Source: Branchiostoma floridae
Taxonomy: Eukaryota > Chordata > Leptocardii > Amphioxiformes > Branchiostomatidae
Length of the DNA stretch: 24,780 nucleotides
NCBI RefSeq assembly: GCF_000003815.2
Contig: NC_049979.1
Span: 29,278,509 to 29,303,288 of the forward strand
Direction: 5' to 3'
Shown here in pieces: positions 1-9,449 of this stretch. The notes under the pieces were generated by a model. The model ran no database searches and was not told the DNA's origin. It saw only the letters and a program-made list of their open reading frames with translations. Both the position numbers and the translations under genes were made by a program. Each line of letters begins with the position of its first letter. Within the stretch, counting starts at the first letter, position 1.

Positions 1-421
1 ACATTCTTTTCTATTCGTAGTGTATTCTAGAATTTCTCACTGCATTCTAGATATTCTTTTGGCCACATTCTGACAGGATTCGAAGTGGTTTGCCGTTTCA
101 GTTCTCCATCGAATGAGATAAGAATGTTTCGAATAATGTTGGAATGCCGTAGAATGCGGTCAGACTGTAGTTAGAATGGTTAGAATATACTTAGAATCCA
201 CTTTGAATGCCATTCGATATTTCTCCATTTCGAATGCACCTCGACAGTTTTTAACATGTCAAAAACTTTCAAGCCAGCCAAAAGAACGGGATGAATATCT
301 GGAATGCAGTAATAATGTCTAGACAATACACTACGAATGGCGAGGAATTGCCAGGAATAGGAAAAAAATCATTCTGGCGGCATTCCGGCTCATTCGTGCT
401 CTCGTGTGAAAGGGGGCTTAA
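1..421. mobile_element. Foldback MITE, left end cut by window edge
   Basis: The first 60 bases and the reverse complement of about 277-345 read almost the same (both contain ATTCGTAGTGTATT, then ACTGCATTC, then AGATATTC and TTTTGGC), so this is one element with long inverted arms. Between and beyond the arms the words GAATG or CATTC recur every 10-20 bases. The right end appears to be GTGTGAAAGGGGGCTTA near 405-421; the mirror-image left end would lie before base 1. No coding capacity is seen. It sits in the lectin intron, about 55 bases before the acceptor at 475-476. Family assignment is open. Confidence 0.6.
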
Positions 422-476
422 CTACCGACATCAACACCCCTTTCATGTTAGCTACTTCTGCTTGTTTCAACTATAG

Positions 477-683
477 CCAAACCGTGCCAGGGTGGGTGGA
501 CTGAGTACAACAGCCACTGCTACAGGTTTGTGCCAGACGAAGTCTCCTGGGCCACAGCAGAGTCCCTATGCTCTAAATACCAAGGCGCAACTATACCTAT
601 ATGGCGTTCAGTCCAAAGCTCACACCTAGCCTCCATCGAAAGCGACGGGGAGAACAACTTCATTGCAAATCTCATCAGGAATG
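477..683 (+). CDS. C-type lectin, exon with N-terminal half of CTLD
   Basis: The acceptor is ACTATAG ending at 476. Two bases complete a split codon, then the frame reads KPCQGGWTEYNSHCYRF and runs to NLIRNG. The donor GTGGGC begins at 684 and leaves one base (phase 1). A nearer acceptor (CAG ending at 490) would drop the first conserved Cys and is less likely. Confidence 0.85.
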
Positions 684-3600
684 GTGGGCAATAATTTTGA
701 TATGATTCTTTTTATTACTTTCATTAGACAAATCTTTACTGCTCTGGAATAAATTGATATGTGTCAAGGAAAAGGCACTATGCCCCGAAAACTGACTTTG
801 GTCGAGGCGGCAAAAGGCGGTATATATAGAAAGAGAATGGGTTCGGCCGTTTATGACCCACTGCCCCCACGCCTTGAAAAGTCCATTTGACCTTTGTGTT
901 TTTAGTTGCTCCAAGTTGTCCATCACTATGCAAAGCAATGTTTTCACAATGAAAAGGTCGCCAACAACAGTTCCTTACACCCCTGTCACATTTGGAGAAA
1001 ATCGATCGGACGACGATTCTGCGGCAATCGCCCGAGCCTCGCTTATGATAATAACTTTATTGCACAACAACTTTACAAGGTACAAAGTATTGCTTATACG
1101 TGACAGGGACGGTTTTCAGGTGAAAAATACGCGCAACCCTCTCTCGATCTTAAATATGGCCGATCTTCCATCGATACGTCCGAAGATCGTGGATAATGTG
1201 ACAGAGGTATTAGAACAGACTGTGCTGCTTGTAGTAACTGTTTGGTTGTTTATCTACTAGTATTTAACCACTGGGATCATATCAATATCAAATAAATTCA
1301 ATGGTAACTTTAGAATATTGAAATAACAGCCATTAACACATCTTACGAAATCATACAAAGTCAAAGTAACTTAGGAATAACGAGTACATAAGATCTTGTA
1401 GTCATCATGATAGATAAATCAAAGATGTAACGAAAATATATAATGTGACTTGAAACATAAATGGAATAGTATTAGTATGAGGGTGGAAATGTGCACCAGG
1501 ACAATTGACATAATGGATAACAGTTCAAATAATGTGGCATTCCTTGTATATGTTGTTGCCTTTTAAGTCAGTCAATTAAGGACTGACAAACCATGTTTTC
1601 AGCCCCAAATGCCGTCTGGATCGGAATGGAACGCCAAAATTATGTACTCAAGTGGACGGATGGGTCGAGAGTGACTTATACAAATTGGGCACCCGGACAA
1701 CCTAGCAAGACGAATTTTTGGCATTTGAAACAGGACTGTACTGCTATGTACTCCAAGGTGAGGTCATGTAAGTGTAGACATTTTTGCGGTGGTATTATTT
1801 TCGCTTCTTCACTACGAACTTTATAACCACCGCAAAAAACCTTTGTTCCGTCTTTTGCCCAACTCCTTGTCTCGAGCACTACGCAATGCACATTGTACGG
1901 TATTATTTATCATATTTGGAGGCACCTTTTACGCTAAAGACGCATGCATTCTAGCAAATTATAACGGATTCTAACAAATTCTCTGAGACGTATTTGGGTT
2001 TTTACTTTGGGCTGTGATGCGTTTTTTGCGACTAAAGTGACCGGGTGGGGTCCCCAAAATTTGTTCATAAAATCTCAGTTCCAATACTTATCGGTGATCA
2101 TTGTACATACATTGCTTCATCAATGTAAGAGGAATATTTTGAGATGTTAAGGTGTTGCTAATTCCAGCTCATCATCGTAATTTATGCAAAAGATCAGTAA
2201 GACCACGTTTTGCACTAAAGCTATTCTGACCAGATAGAGGAATATTGAGGTCTTCAGCAACTTTTATGTCGCATAACTCATGAACGGCTGGTGCTAAAGC
2301 TACGAAACTTGGTTATTTATCACAAAATATTGTTAGCAAAAAGTAAGTAGTCAATAAAGTAAGTTTTTGGGGTTGCCATAGCAACGGAATAAACAAGGTC
2401 TTCTTGGTAAACTACACTTGTTTTCTTTAAACAATTAAAATCTATGAAATTCAATGCAATTTTCATGATTCAAAATTTATAATTTATGCTAATTTCATAA
2501 CGTCATCGGTCAATATCCAAGATGGCCGCCCTTATTAGCTAAATGACGTCGTAGTGTCGTCACATTATATGCTGATGACAGAAGTTTTTGTGAGGATTTA
2601 GTTTTACATTTTTATTATTCTCTGAAATTTTGGTGGCCATACAATAAGTAGTTAAGGAGTCAAAAGTTTGTTTTAAAAACAGCATATTTTTGCTGGGGTC
2701 CAAACCGGACTGAACAAAGACTCTCTTTATAGCTTCCACAGTATTGTACCAATCTTCTTAAAACTTAGGAGAAGGTATAATAGCAGATATTGACTGACAA
2801 TATCACGGAAGGAATTTTTCTTCAGATAAAAAATGTTCAAATAGCACTTCATTTACGCCTGTCGGGGTCCAAATGGTCCATAATGATAAGATCACATCTG
2901 TTGTAATGCATCAGTTAACTTAACAACCACATAAACCTTGACATTGATAGTCCCAGACCGACAAATAAGGACAATCCGCATATAAACGTCAACCTGAAAA
3001 AAAAGTTGATTTCTTACTTACAGAATCAGCGTCCATATCAGTAATTTGCCCCCCCCCCCCCTGAGTAAATTATTTTCCATGTCCCCTTTATTATCGAACT
3101 GTTGTTTCCATCATCGTACAGGTAGTTAATTATCTGCACTCACACAAAGATCGTAGACACGGAGTGGGCTTGGTAAGAACTTAAATTAAAAGAAGCAAAG
3201 GAGGTGGCTATGATACAACCCCTATCTACCAGTGACATATGTGAAGACTGAGAGGTCACAGGTCGTGGGTCAAAGTTCGGGCAGCTAATTAACTGTTTTG
3301 AGCATGCGCACCAAAACATCACATTTGTGACAACACTAGGTATAGTAAACAGTGTAGTAAAGGATGGTTGGAGTCCAACATCTGGTTAGAATTTCATATG
3401 GGGGTTACCCTCAGTCTCAGAGTCAGAGTAATCATCGGTTAGTTTTTCTGTGTTGTCATGGTGATGGGTTCTGCAGCTGATAGACACATTTCACAAAATT
3501 AGCTATTCTATTAAACATTGCTTGGCCTAAATTTTTTGCAGCCCATTCTCTCCTTATATAGTATTCTATATGAATCTTTGAGTCAATTATGTTTTGTTTT

Positions 3601-3720
3601 TTTAAATTTAAGAACCAACCAGTTCTACCGTTAGTGCAGTGGATTTGGCCAAGGAAAGGGCAGTGGGACGACTGCAGGTGCCAAATCTCCCTTCCCTACG
3701 TTTGTAAGAAGCCTAAATAA
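477..3720 (+). CDS. C-type lectin-domain protein, 3'-terminal three exons (5' partial)
   Basis: Join 477-683, 1603-1757, 3640-3720. The joined frame gives one complete C-type lectin domain (146 residues plus stop), probably secreted or surface-exposed and used for recognition. The exons carry, in order: the opening block PCQGGWTEYNSHCYRF; the helix Cys in ESLCSKY and the HLASIES strand; WIGM, then WTDGSRVTYTNWAPGQPS (long loop), then QDC; and finally QWDDC and a closing YVCKK before a TAA stop. Phases match: the first exon ends in phase 1, the second in phase 0. The start codon and signal peptide must lie upstream of the window. Oddities: the usual EPN/QPD triplet reads QPS, the WND motif reads WDD, and about ten extra residues (IPIWRSVQ region) separate the helix Cys from HLASIES. 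Calcium-dependent sugar binding is therefore doubtful. Family call is firm; ligand unknown. Confidence 0.87.
684..1602 (+). other. Lectin intron, no recognised gene
   Basis: The intron runs from GT at 684 to the acceptor GTTTTCAG ending at 1602. Open frames at 853-1260 and 906-1103 have no recognisable domain. The 780-1200 stretch is less AT-rich than its flanks and may be an old repeat, but I could not name it. Confidence 0.6.
1603..1757 (+). CDS. C-type lectin, exon with long-loop region of CTLD
   Basis: It follows the acceptor TTTTCAG at 1596-1602. The split G codon continues into APNAVWIGMERQ, then WTDGSRVTYTNW, APGQPS and DCTAMYSK. The donor GTGAGG at 1758 is strong and phase 0. WIG, NW and DC are CTLD landmark residues in the right order and spacing. 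The calcium/sugar triplet is QPS rather than QPD or EPN. Confidence 0.88.
1758..3639 (+). other. Lectin intron, AT-rich, with poly-C run
   Basis: This 1.9-kb AT-rich intron has no convincing exon. It carries a run of 14 C at 3049-3062, a YY1-like word CCAAGATGGCCGCC at 2518-2531, and three GGGGTCC words (about 2048, 2695 and 2864), which hint at old dispersed repeats. I see no terminal repeats that delimit an element. Confidence 0.5.
3640..3720 (+). CDS. C-type lectin, last coding exon
   Basis: The in-phase acceptor is TTAGTGCAG ending at 3639. The exon encodes 26 residues including GQWDDC, a second Cys two residues later, LPYVCKK and a TAA stop at 3718-3720. These supply the third and fourth CTLD cysteines. 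The pyrimidine tract before the acceptor is weak, so the exact start could shift, but QWDDC...YVC fixes the frame. The sequence AATAAA at 3716-3721 overlaps the stop codon. Confidence 0.8.
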   Translation, partial: WIWPRKGQWDDCRCQISLPYVCKKPK

Positions 3721-4030
3721 AGCCGTAAGTATCAACATGTTTGCAATCTATTAAAAAAAAGAAACAATGTCATATATTTTCAGAAACAGAACAAGAATTT
3801 TACAGAGGTATTTTCTGTACTGTAAAGTTAGCACAGGTAATGTTACTTGTAAAGAAGATATCTATAGAAAAGTTAAGACTAGTTTTTGGTTGTTTAATGT
3901 TATAAAGTAGAAATGAATTAGCAAGAGGTGAAGATGAAAACAGAAGGTTGAGAGAAACTTGAATTTAACTATATTCTCAATTTACTCCTTGTACCAAAGT
4001 ACAATTTTTCCCCTCAGACAGTCTTTATGA
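3721..4030. other. Lectin 3' flank, nothing recognised
   Basis: This is the presumed 3' UTR and downstream flank of the lectin gene. It is AT-rich, with no clear ORF or repeat boundary. The only obvious polyadenylation hexamer nearby is the one overlapping the stop codon. Confidence 0.4.
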
Positions 4031-4049
4031 CAACCTTCCTGTTAAGCGT

Positions 4050-4165
4050 TTATGAAAGTTAGACGTCCAGGTAAACAATATTCAAATACAGTCTCTACCA
4101 CTGGATTAAAAAAACGGAGATTTACTTCCGGACGTGTCGAGTGACATCCATCACTCTTCTTCAGC
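4050..4165. repeat. Dispersed repeat fragment (copy 1)
   Basis: Shares a run of matching words with 15985-16080: TTAGACGTCCAGGTAAAC versus TTAGACATCCAAGTAGAC, then ACTGGAT versus GCTGGAT, then CTTCCGGACGTGTCGAGT versus CTTCCGGACGTTTCGAGT. The two segments are copies of one dispersed element. I see neither terminal repeats nor coding sequence, so the class is unknown. Confidence 0.6.
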
Positions 4166-4719
4166 GTCACTAGAATGAATTGGCAGAACAATTTAATACA
4201 AGTACAGCTAAACTAGAAAAACTGGTTGAACCACTGACTCCTATATAAGGAACTCACGCACAAGTCGCTCAAATGTAAGTCATGTTAGCATAGCTCCCTT
4301 TGGTGAGACAACACCGCAGGAAAAGTTATTGTTCCTTCCTGTTTGTACTTTTTTACCTATGAGAACCAACCAATTAATTTGCTTTGACCTATAGCTAAAT
4401 ACGTAAATGTTGGTTAACATTTCTTTTTAATAATAAGTTAGTTTTAGAATTTATTAATGAATAAAACTTCGTGGCAAAGTCTAACTAATATTAGATTCAA
4501 ATTTACGAAAACCACAATTAGAGAGTGGCAAATTGTAGTTAACATCTATCAATTCATTATAGGCCAGACGGTGCAAAATGCAAGATATAGAACTTTGTTG
4601 ATAGAATAAAAGTACTTTGAGACTTTGGTAAGGTCTAAATATGGAAGCACAAAGTTAAGCAAAAACAAGCACAAACACATTTTAACATTTTTATCATGAT
4701 ACTAAAATGTGTATGGGTA

Positions 4720-4815
4720 TATTAGGGTTTAACTACTACTTGTACTATAGTTTCTAAACATTAGGTCTATTAGGGTTTAACTACTACTTGTACTATAGTT
4801 TCTAAACATTTGGTC
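4720..4815. repeat. 48-bp tandem duplication, two units
   Basis: Unit 1 (4720-4767) begins TATTAGGGTTTAAC and ends AAACATTAGGTC. Unit 2 (4768-4815) is the same except for one base near the end (ATTAGGTC becomes ATTTGGTC). Identity is 47 of 48, so the duplication is recent or maintained. Confidence 0.95.
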
Positions 4816-4829
4816 TCTGTATTTCCCTA

Positions 4830-5010
4830 CAGCAAGAAGACCAACCTGGGAACTGTGTATCCTGTGCGTGTTTACACAAGCTCTCACCGGCTGGGCTTAA
4901 TGACCCCCTCCCCCCTCCTAGGGCGGCGGCAATCGTAGGGCCGGCCGCTAGGGGCGCGATTTTAGTCAGGCTAGGAACTGTGGAAAATCTGGTCTATTTG
5001 AATCAGATTA
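4830..5010. other. GC-rich island in AT-rich flank
   Basis: It begins after a good-looking acceptor (TTTCCCTACAG, 4822-4832) and holds GGCGGCGGC, GGCCGGCCGC and a CCGCTAGGGG word like those at 7615 and 7745. One frame is open for about 57 codons, but it is low-complexity and matches no domain I know. It is more likely a repeat fragment than an exon. Confidence 0.4.
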
Positions 5011-5353
5011 TCTGAGGGGCAACCAAAGAAGTGGTCACACTGGCCAGATGGCCAGCTGTAGAGCGTGTCACATCTAAAGATTTGACTTGGATTGTATTTA
5101 CGTACTGTCAGGATTGCAATATAATTGGACTTTATATTATAGAATGAAATGTATTAATCTATTTTTAAACAAGATTCCAAAAAGATGAATACCATTAGTA
5201 CAAATTCGAGCGTTGATCATAGTGACTGTATTGTGAATCACCCATCATGATGTACCGTTCATTTTCAATCATATTTGGACAGAAAATGTAGTCAGATGAT
5301 GAAAATTTCAAACAGGAAACCGATTACCAATAATGATGTTTCTAGACTTTATC

Positions 5354-5406
5354 ATACACACGCACACATACACACACACACACACACGCACACACACGTA
5401 CACATT
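5354..5406. repeat. CA microsatellite
   Basis: (CA)n tract with a few GC and TA interruptions. Confidence 0.9.
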
Positions 5407-5770
5407 TACAAAGCCGATGTTATTATTCTATTATTGTAAGACAATTATTTTGACTACATTTTTTGCTTTGAAATTTTCCTGAGCCACACCTTGTCATTAA
5501 CTTGCTTCTTTGGCAGTTTTCAATTCTTTAGAAAGAAAATATGAAAAGATGTAGAACTGGGAGAAAAAAATGATATACCGTGACAATATTCATTCCAAGA
5601 GACTGAGTGACTTAGTGTACCTGGTGTGGCATAAGGTATTATATATTACTCCGAGTTGGTAAGAGTGCCGACCCAAAAGGTAAAAGGCTGCATTAACGCC
5701 TGTTTTTTTTTTTGTGTGTTGAGAAACGAAGTCCCTTTTAGCCAGTCAACTACAGCCTAACTGATCTCAG

Positions 5771-6209
5771 CCGCGTAGCACAGTGGTATTGTGTTCGCCT
5801 CGTGACGGAGAGGTCGCGGGATCGAATCCGCCTGCCGTGCTGCCGGTCCGTGTGCCCTTGGGAAAGGCACTTTACACGACTTTCCTCACTTTACTCAAGT
5901 GAAAATGAGTCGTCCCTCGGATAGGACGTTAAATGGAGGTCCCGTGTCTGGGGAGAGCCACACCCCAGGCACGTTAAAGAACCCACCACATGTGCGATGG
6001 TGCGGTGTGAGTGGTTCAAAACCTACAGTTCTTTGGCCGCGCCTGGGGAAATTACTGTCGTATTGAGGTCACCTGAGTGGCGCCGAATGGCAGCTCGCTC
6101 CAGACACTTGCGATTTAGCCCCGCCTATTGTAAGCTCCTCGCAATTCAGCCCCTGGCTGCAAAGAGTGAGTAGTCGGCCTACCCAATAACAATAACAATA
6201 ACAATCTCA
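5771..6209 (+). mobile_element. tRNA-derived SINE, apparently full length
   Basis: The head carries an internal Pol III promoter: A box TAGCACAGTGG at 5776-5786 and B box GGATCGAATCC at 5819-5829 (one change from consensus). A conserved body follows, with TTGGGAAAGGCACTTTACAC and later GGATAGGACGTTAAAT. The 3' tail is (AATAAC)n at 6184-6205. Flanking direct repeats AACTGATCTCAG (5759-5770) and AATTGATCTTAG (6210-6221) differ at two C/T positions and look like an aged target-site duplication. It does not fold as a working tRNA with a matching acceptor stem. It depends on a partner LINE for movement (known for SINEs). A diverged relative lies at 9928-10050. Confidence 0.85.
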
Positions 6210-6221
6210 AATTGATCTTAG

Positions 6222-7020
6222 ATTGGTGAACATAACGTTTGTAACTGAAGAATGTAGCAGTTAATGTTCAGAAGCCGCATGCTAGGTCGGAGGTACACAA
6301 TGTTGTGTTTTGAGTGGTGCGGTCGTACACTGCCAATTGCAGGACTAATTGTAGTTTGTATTTTTTTTATGAACAAGGAATGTATGGTATGTTAGTTTGT
6401 GTTAACGTTATATATGATACATTTGCTCAACATATAATTAATGATCAATAATGTGGGTATTTCCTGTAGGTTCATTATGAACGTTCCCATCTTTACATTA
6501 CTTTCAATGTACTGAAATACCTCCTGAGTGAGACCACAAAGGAAGGTTAACTTGTGTTGTTGAGGTCTTAGAGGTTGTGAATCATCATTGTGAAGAAAGC
6601 CAGTAATACACTTAATGGTTTGAATGGAAAGTAACGCTGAAAATGTCTTTTAGACAACATAGGAATGATATTTTGTAAGGATCATTCCATATATAGTTAA
6701 TTGTTGCACTATAACAACACATATCTGTTGAGAGACTGTAATGTTATACTTTATCAATGCAATGGCTAAATGAGAAGAGCAATACCTTACACTTACTAGT
6801 AGGTTTCAAGTTTGATCCCCCAACCAAGTCATACCAAAGACCTTATTATGGTACACACATGTACTATGACTGATCTCTCTGCTTATCAATATCAATATAT
6901 AACTAGAGTTCAACGAACACATACCTTTGCCAAATAAACCAGGTTTGTTATGTAGAATGATGTCTGTAGACATAAATGTGTTACTCATTACATTTTATCT
7001 TATATGCCTGGAGTTGGTTC
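6222..7020. other. AT-rich spacer, nothing recognised
   Basis: There are no ORFs with recognisable motifs, no RNA genes and no clear repeat ends. Confidence 0.4.
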
Positions 7021-7885
7021 ATAACATTTCGCCATTGCTTATGCAAATTAGATCCCTATGCAGATTAGATTTACATAATAATATTAAATTGTATCAAGCA
7101 TCATTTGCATAATAAATGTGTATTGATATTTCCTTCTTTCTTAGCTAAAAATGTGGCAAGTTTGAAAGTCCTATAAGGAATGCAGTGGATTTACAAACTT
7201 TTCTCATTAATTATGCAAATAAGTAGTCGATTTGCATAATTATAATTCCATCATGTAAGTCTTCCCTTTGGCTATCTACATACCAAAAACCATGACGATC
7301 CGTCAACACGTTTATATTTTCTCATTAATTATGCAAATGAGGCCGTCATTTGCATAATTAATATGCATTGATATTTCTCTCTTCCTCATCTATATATGTG
7401 ACAAGTTTGAAAGTCCTATCATGAAATGCAGTGGATTTATAAACTTTCCTCATTAATTATGCAAATTAGTTGCTGATTTGCATAATTGGTATTCCATTGT
7501 GTACATTGTTACTTGGGCTATCTACATACCAAAAACCATGACGATCCATCAACACGTTCTCGAGTTATTCTCGTCCAAAGTTTGAAAGGAAATCGGCGAC
7601 TGCAGTTCCAAACAAGCCGCTAGGGGGTCCAAACTTAAAGCACTTACTCTCTGCACCAAGGGCTATCTACCACTCAAAAATCATAACCACAGCAGGTCCA
7701 GAACACGAGATAAAAAAAATTGAGGTTTTGCTGCAGTACCTTAGCAAGCCGCTAGGGGGCCCATTATCGAACTTGACCTTCGTTTTCCCGACCCCTACCC
7801 ACCTACCAAATATTATTGGGATCCATCAAAGGCTTCTTGAGTTATACTGTTAACACACAGACAGACAGACAGACTCACAAGCCTA
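7020..7885. repeat. Composite dispersed repeat with 245-bp tandem module
   Basis: Two direct copies of a module about 245 bp long start near 7118 and 7363. Each contains ATTGATATTTC, AAGTTTGAAAGTCCTAT, GCAGTGGATTTA, a paired octamer block, GGCTATCTACATACC and ACCATGACGATC. Downstream are two CCGCTAGGGGG words (about 7617 and 7746) and a (ACAG)n end at 7857-7873. Related sequence recurs at 20640-20930 and 21730-22130. The (ACAG)n end suggests the 3' tail of a retroelement, but no reverse transcriptase is visible. Confidence 0.7.
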
Positions 7886-7980
7886 AAACATAACCTTAGC
7901 CATTCTGGCAAAGGTAACAATATCTTAATTGCAAGCTAATTGCAAACTCAGTACTTATGGGGAAGAGTATTTTCAAGATA

Positions 7981-8536
7981 GTGCACACACTGTAACTAAG
8001 TGGACTAGCCCACTGTTGTAGTCATTACACAAAGTCGTGTGGCCAAAGGCCTTTAATTTTAATTGGAGATGGCCACCGACGTATGCACCATTCATGGTGT
8101 GGGGAGGGTTTTTTTAACCGTACATATATTTCCACTTTATCTCTGTTTGCATTAATCAGTCTGTTTTGTATCATGAAACAAACTCAAACAAAGACACGGT
8201 TTGGCCAAATAAAAAGGTTTAATCACGCAATAACGTTTCCAAAGAAAACACAGCACATAATAAACAACTATGATCAACTTCCTAAACTTCAAAACTATTT
8301 GGCGGCCAAAGGGGTGGTGGTGGGAGAAAGGACGAGAGCAAAGAAAATCGTGCGGCCCAACTAGATCTACGAGTGACGTCACGCTCACGTGGTCAGGGTC
8401 AAGGTGCAAACGGGCCGCACAAAAACAAATACAGTTTGTGATCAATTAATAAAAATTACAGGGTGAAATTTTTCTCAACTTTGTATAATGACTACAACAG
8501 TGGGCTAGTCCACTTTAATAGTTATCGTGTGTGCAC
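7981..8536. mobile_element. DNA element with about 55-bp terminal inverted repeats
   Basis: The left end reads GTGCACACAC, then AAGTGGACTAGCCCAC and TGTTGTAGTCATTACAC. The right end (8478-8536) is its reverse complement with a few changes and ends GTGTGTGCAC. Total length is 556 bp. Frames at 8083-8364 (+) and 8152-8445 (-) are antisense shadows with no transposase motif, so it is non-autonomous. I find no convincing target-site duplication; the superfamily is undecided. Confidence 0.8.
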
Positions 8537-9070
8537 GAAAGAAGAAGATGGCTTCGTCATGCTACTTGCACGTTGAATGCAAGTTGAACTTACAGAAATG
8601 GAATACGACCTTGAAATATCAAGCCTATGCCCTTTCAGCTTCAACATTTATAACTATCTACAAGTTTTCTTCTAAAATGTGACTATTACAGTGTGATCTT
8701 GTATTGTGAAAAGTTGTAAATGAAAATGAGCAATGGTGAACATCTAGACGCATCTGATGTTAGTTGATTTTTCTTTCATAAAAGTCGGTGATGAATTCAT
8801 CTTAGTTTTCAATTGTATCCCTGAGGCAATGATTAATTAAATATAACATGAAGTAGACAATGTGACTGGTGGCTTGTTCTCTTATTATCTTTCCAAAGAA
8901 GATTATGATTTCAACAGCTTTCTTATGTTACCATGGAAGGTCATCTGTGTTGGCAGTAATCATAGTACAATGCTAAACTTTCTTCCAACACAAAGGTACA
9001 CACGGGTCAAATTTTCAACGATCACTGTCGCCTTCTTCAGCTTTCGTATGTTTGTTAATGTGTGTTTATG
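8537..9070. other. Spacer, nothing recognised
   Basis: AT-rich flank. A 44-codon frame from ATG at about 8549 has no recognisable motif and is probably chance. Confidence 0.35.
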
Positions 9071-9072
9071 CT

Positions 9073-9230
9073 AGCGTGTGTGTGTGTGTGTGTTGGTGAG
9101 TTAGTGTGTTGTGTTAGTGTGTGTTAGCGTGTGTGTTAGTGTGTGTGTGTGTGTGTGCGTGTGTGTGTTGGTGAGTTAGTGTGTTAGTGTGTGTGTGTGT
9201 GAGTGTGTGTGTGTGTATGTGTGTGTGTGA
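9073..9230. repeat. TG-rich imperfect minisatellite
   Basis: (TG)n blocks alternate with TTGGTGAGTTAGTGTGTT and TTAGTGTG words. A higher-order unit, GTTGGTGAGTTAGTGTGTT, occurs twice (about 9093 and 9168). The alternating purine-pyrimidine tracts could adopt Z-DNA. Confidence 0.9.
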
Positions 9231-9413
9231 ATCATGATGACTGAATTTGATTTTACTTATTGGTTGCTGATGGCATTTACAGAGTAGTACTAGGAGGATC
9301 AATAGGCCTCACCCAGATAAGCACAACTCAATTTTCAAGGCACAGCTTCATAGAATGAAACCTTTTATCAATATCCTCGAAATTTCAAATCATTGCAGTC
9401 ATTACTTTCCAGG

Positions 9414-9449
9414 CACTTACCTACTGATTTTAAAACCAGTAGGTAAGTG
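9414..9449. repeat. 36-bp near-perfect palindrome
   Basis: CACTTACCTACTG (9414-9426) is mirrored by CAGTAGGTAAGTG (9437-9449) around an ATTTTAAAAC centre. Only one pair (A/C at the centre edges) fails to match. It could fold as a hairpin or cruciform. Confidence 0.9.

Noticed and set aside
853-1260. 135-codon open frame on the + strand
   Set aside because: It lies inside the lectin intron, shows no recognisable domain, and its composition is not protein-like.
4833-5014. Possible exon after the TTTCCCTACAG acceptor
   Set aside because: The frame is low-complexity, ends in a stop without a donor, and contains the CCGCTAGGGG word found in repeats.
5771-5845. Possible tRNA gene
   Set aside because: A and B boxes are present but no matching acceptor stem is seen, and the body and tail make it a SINE.
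8083-8445. Overlapping open frames on both strands
   Set aside because: They are antisense shadows inside the inverted-repeat element, without transposase motifs.
9073-9230. CRISPR-like spaced repeats
   Set aside because: The spacing comes from TG microsatellite interruptions; repeats are not uniform and the genome is eukaryotic.
9114-9302. His/Thr-rich open frame on the - strand
   Set aside because: It is simply the TG microsatellite read as THTHTH; no start context or domain.
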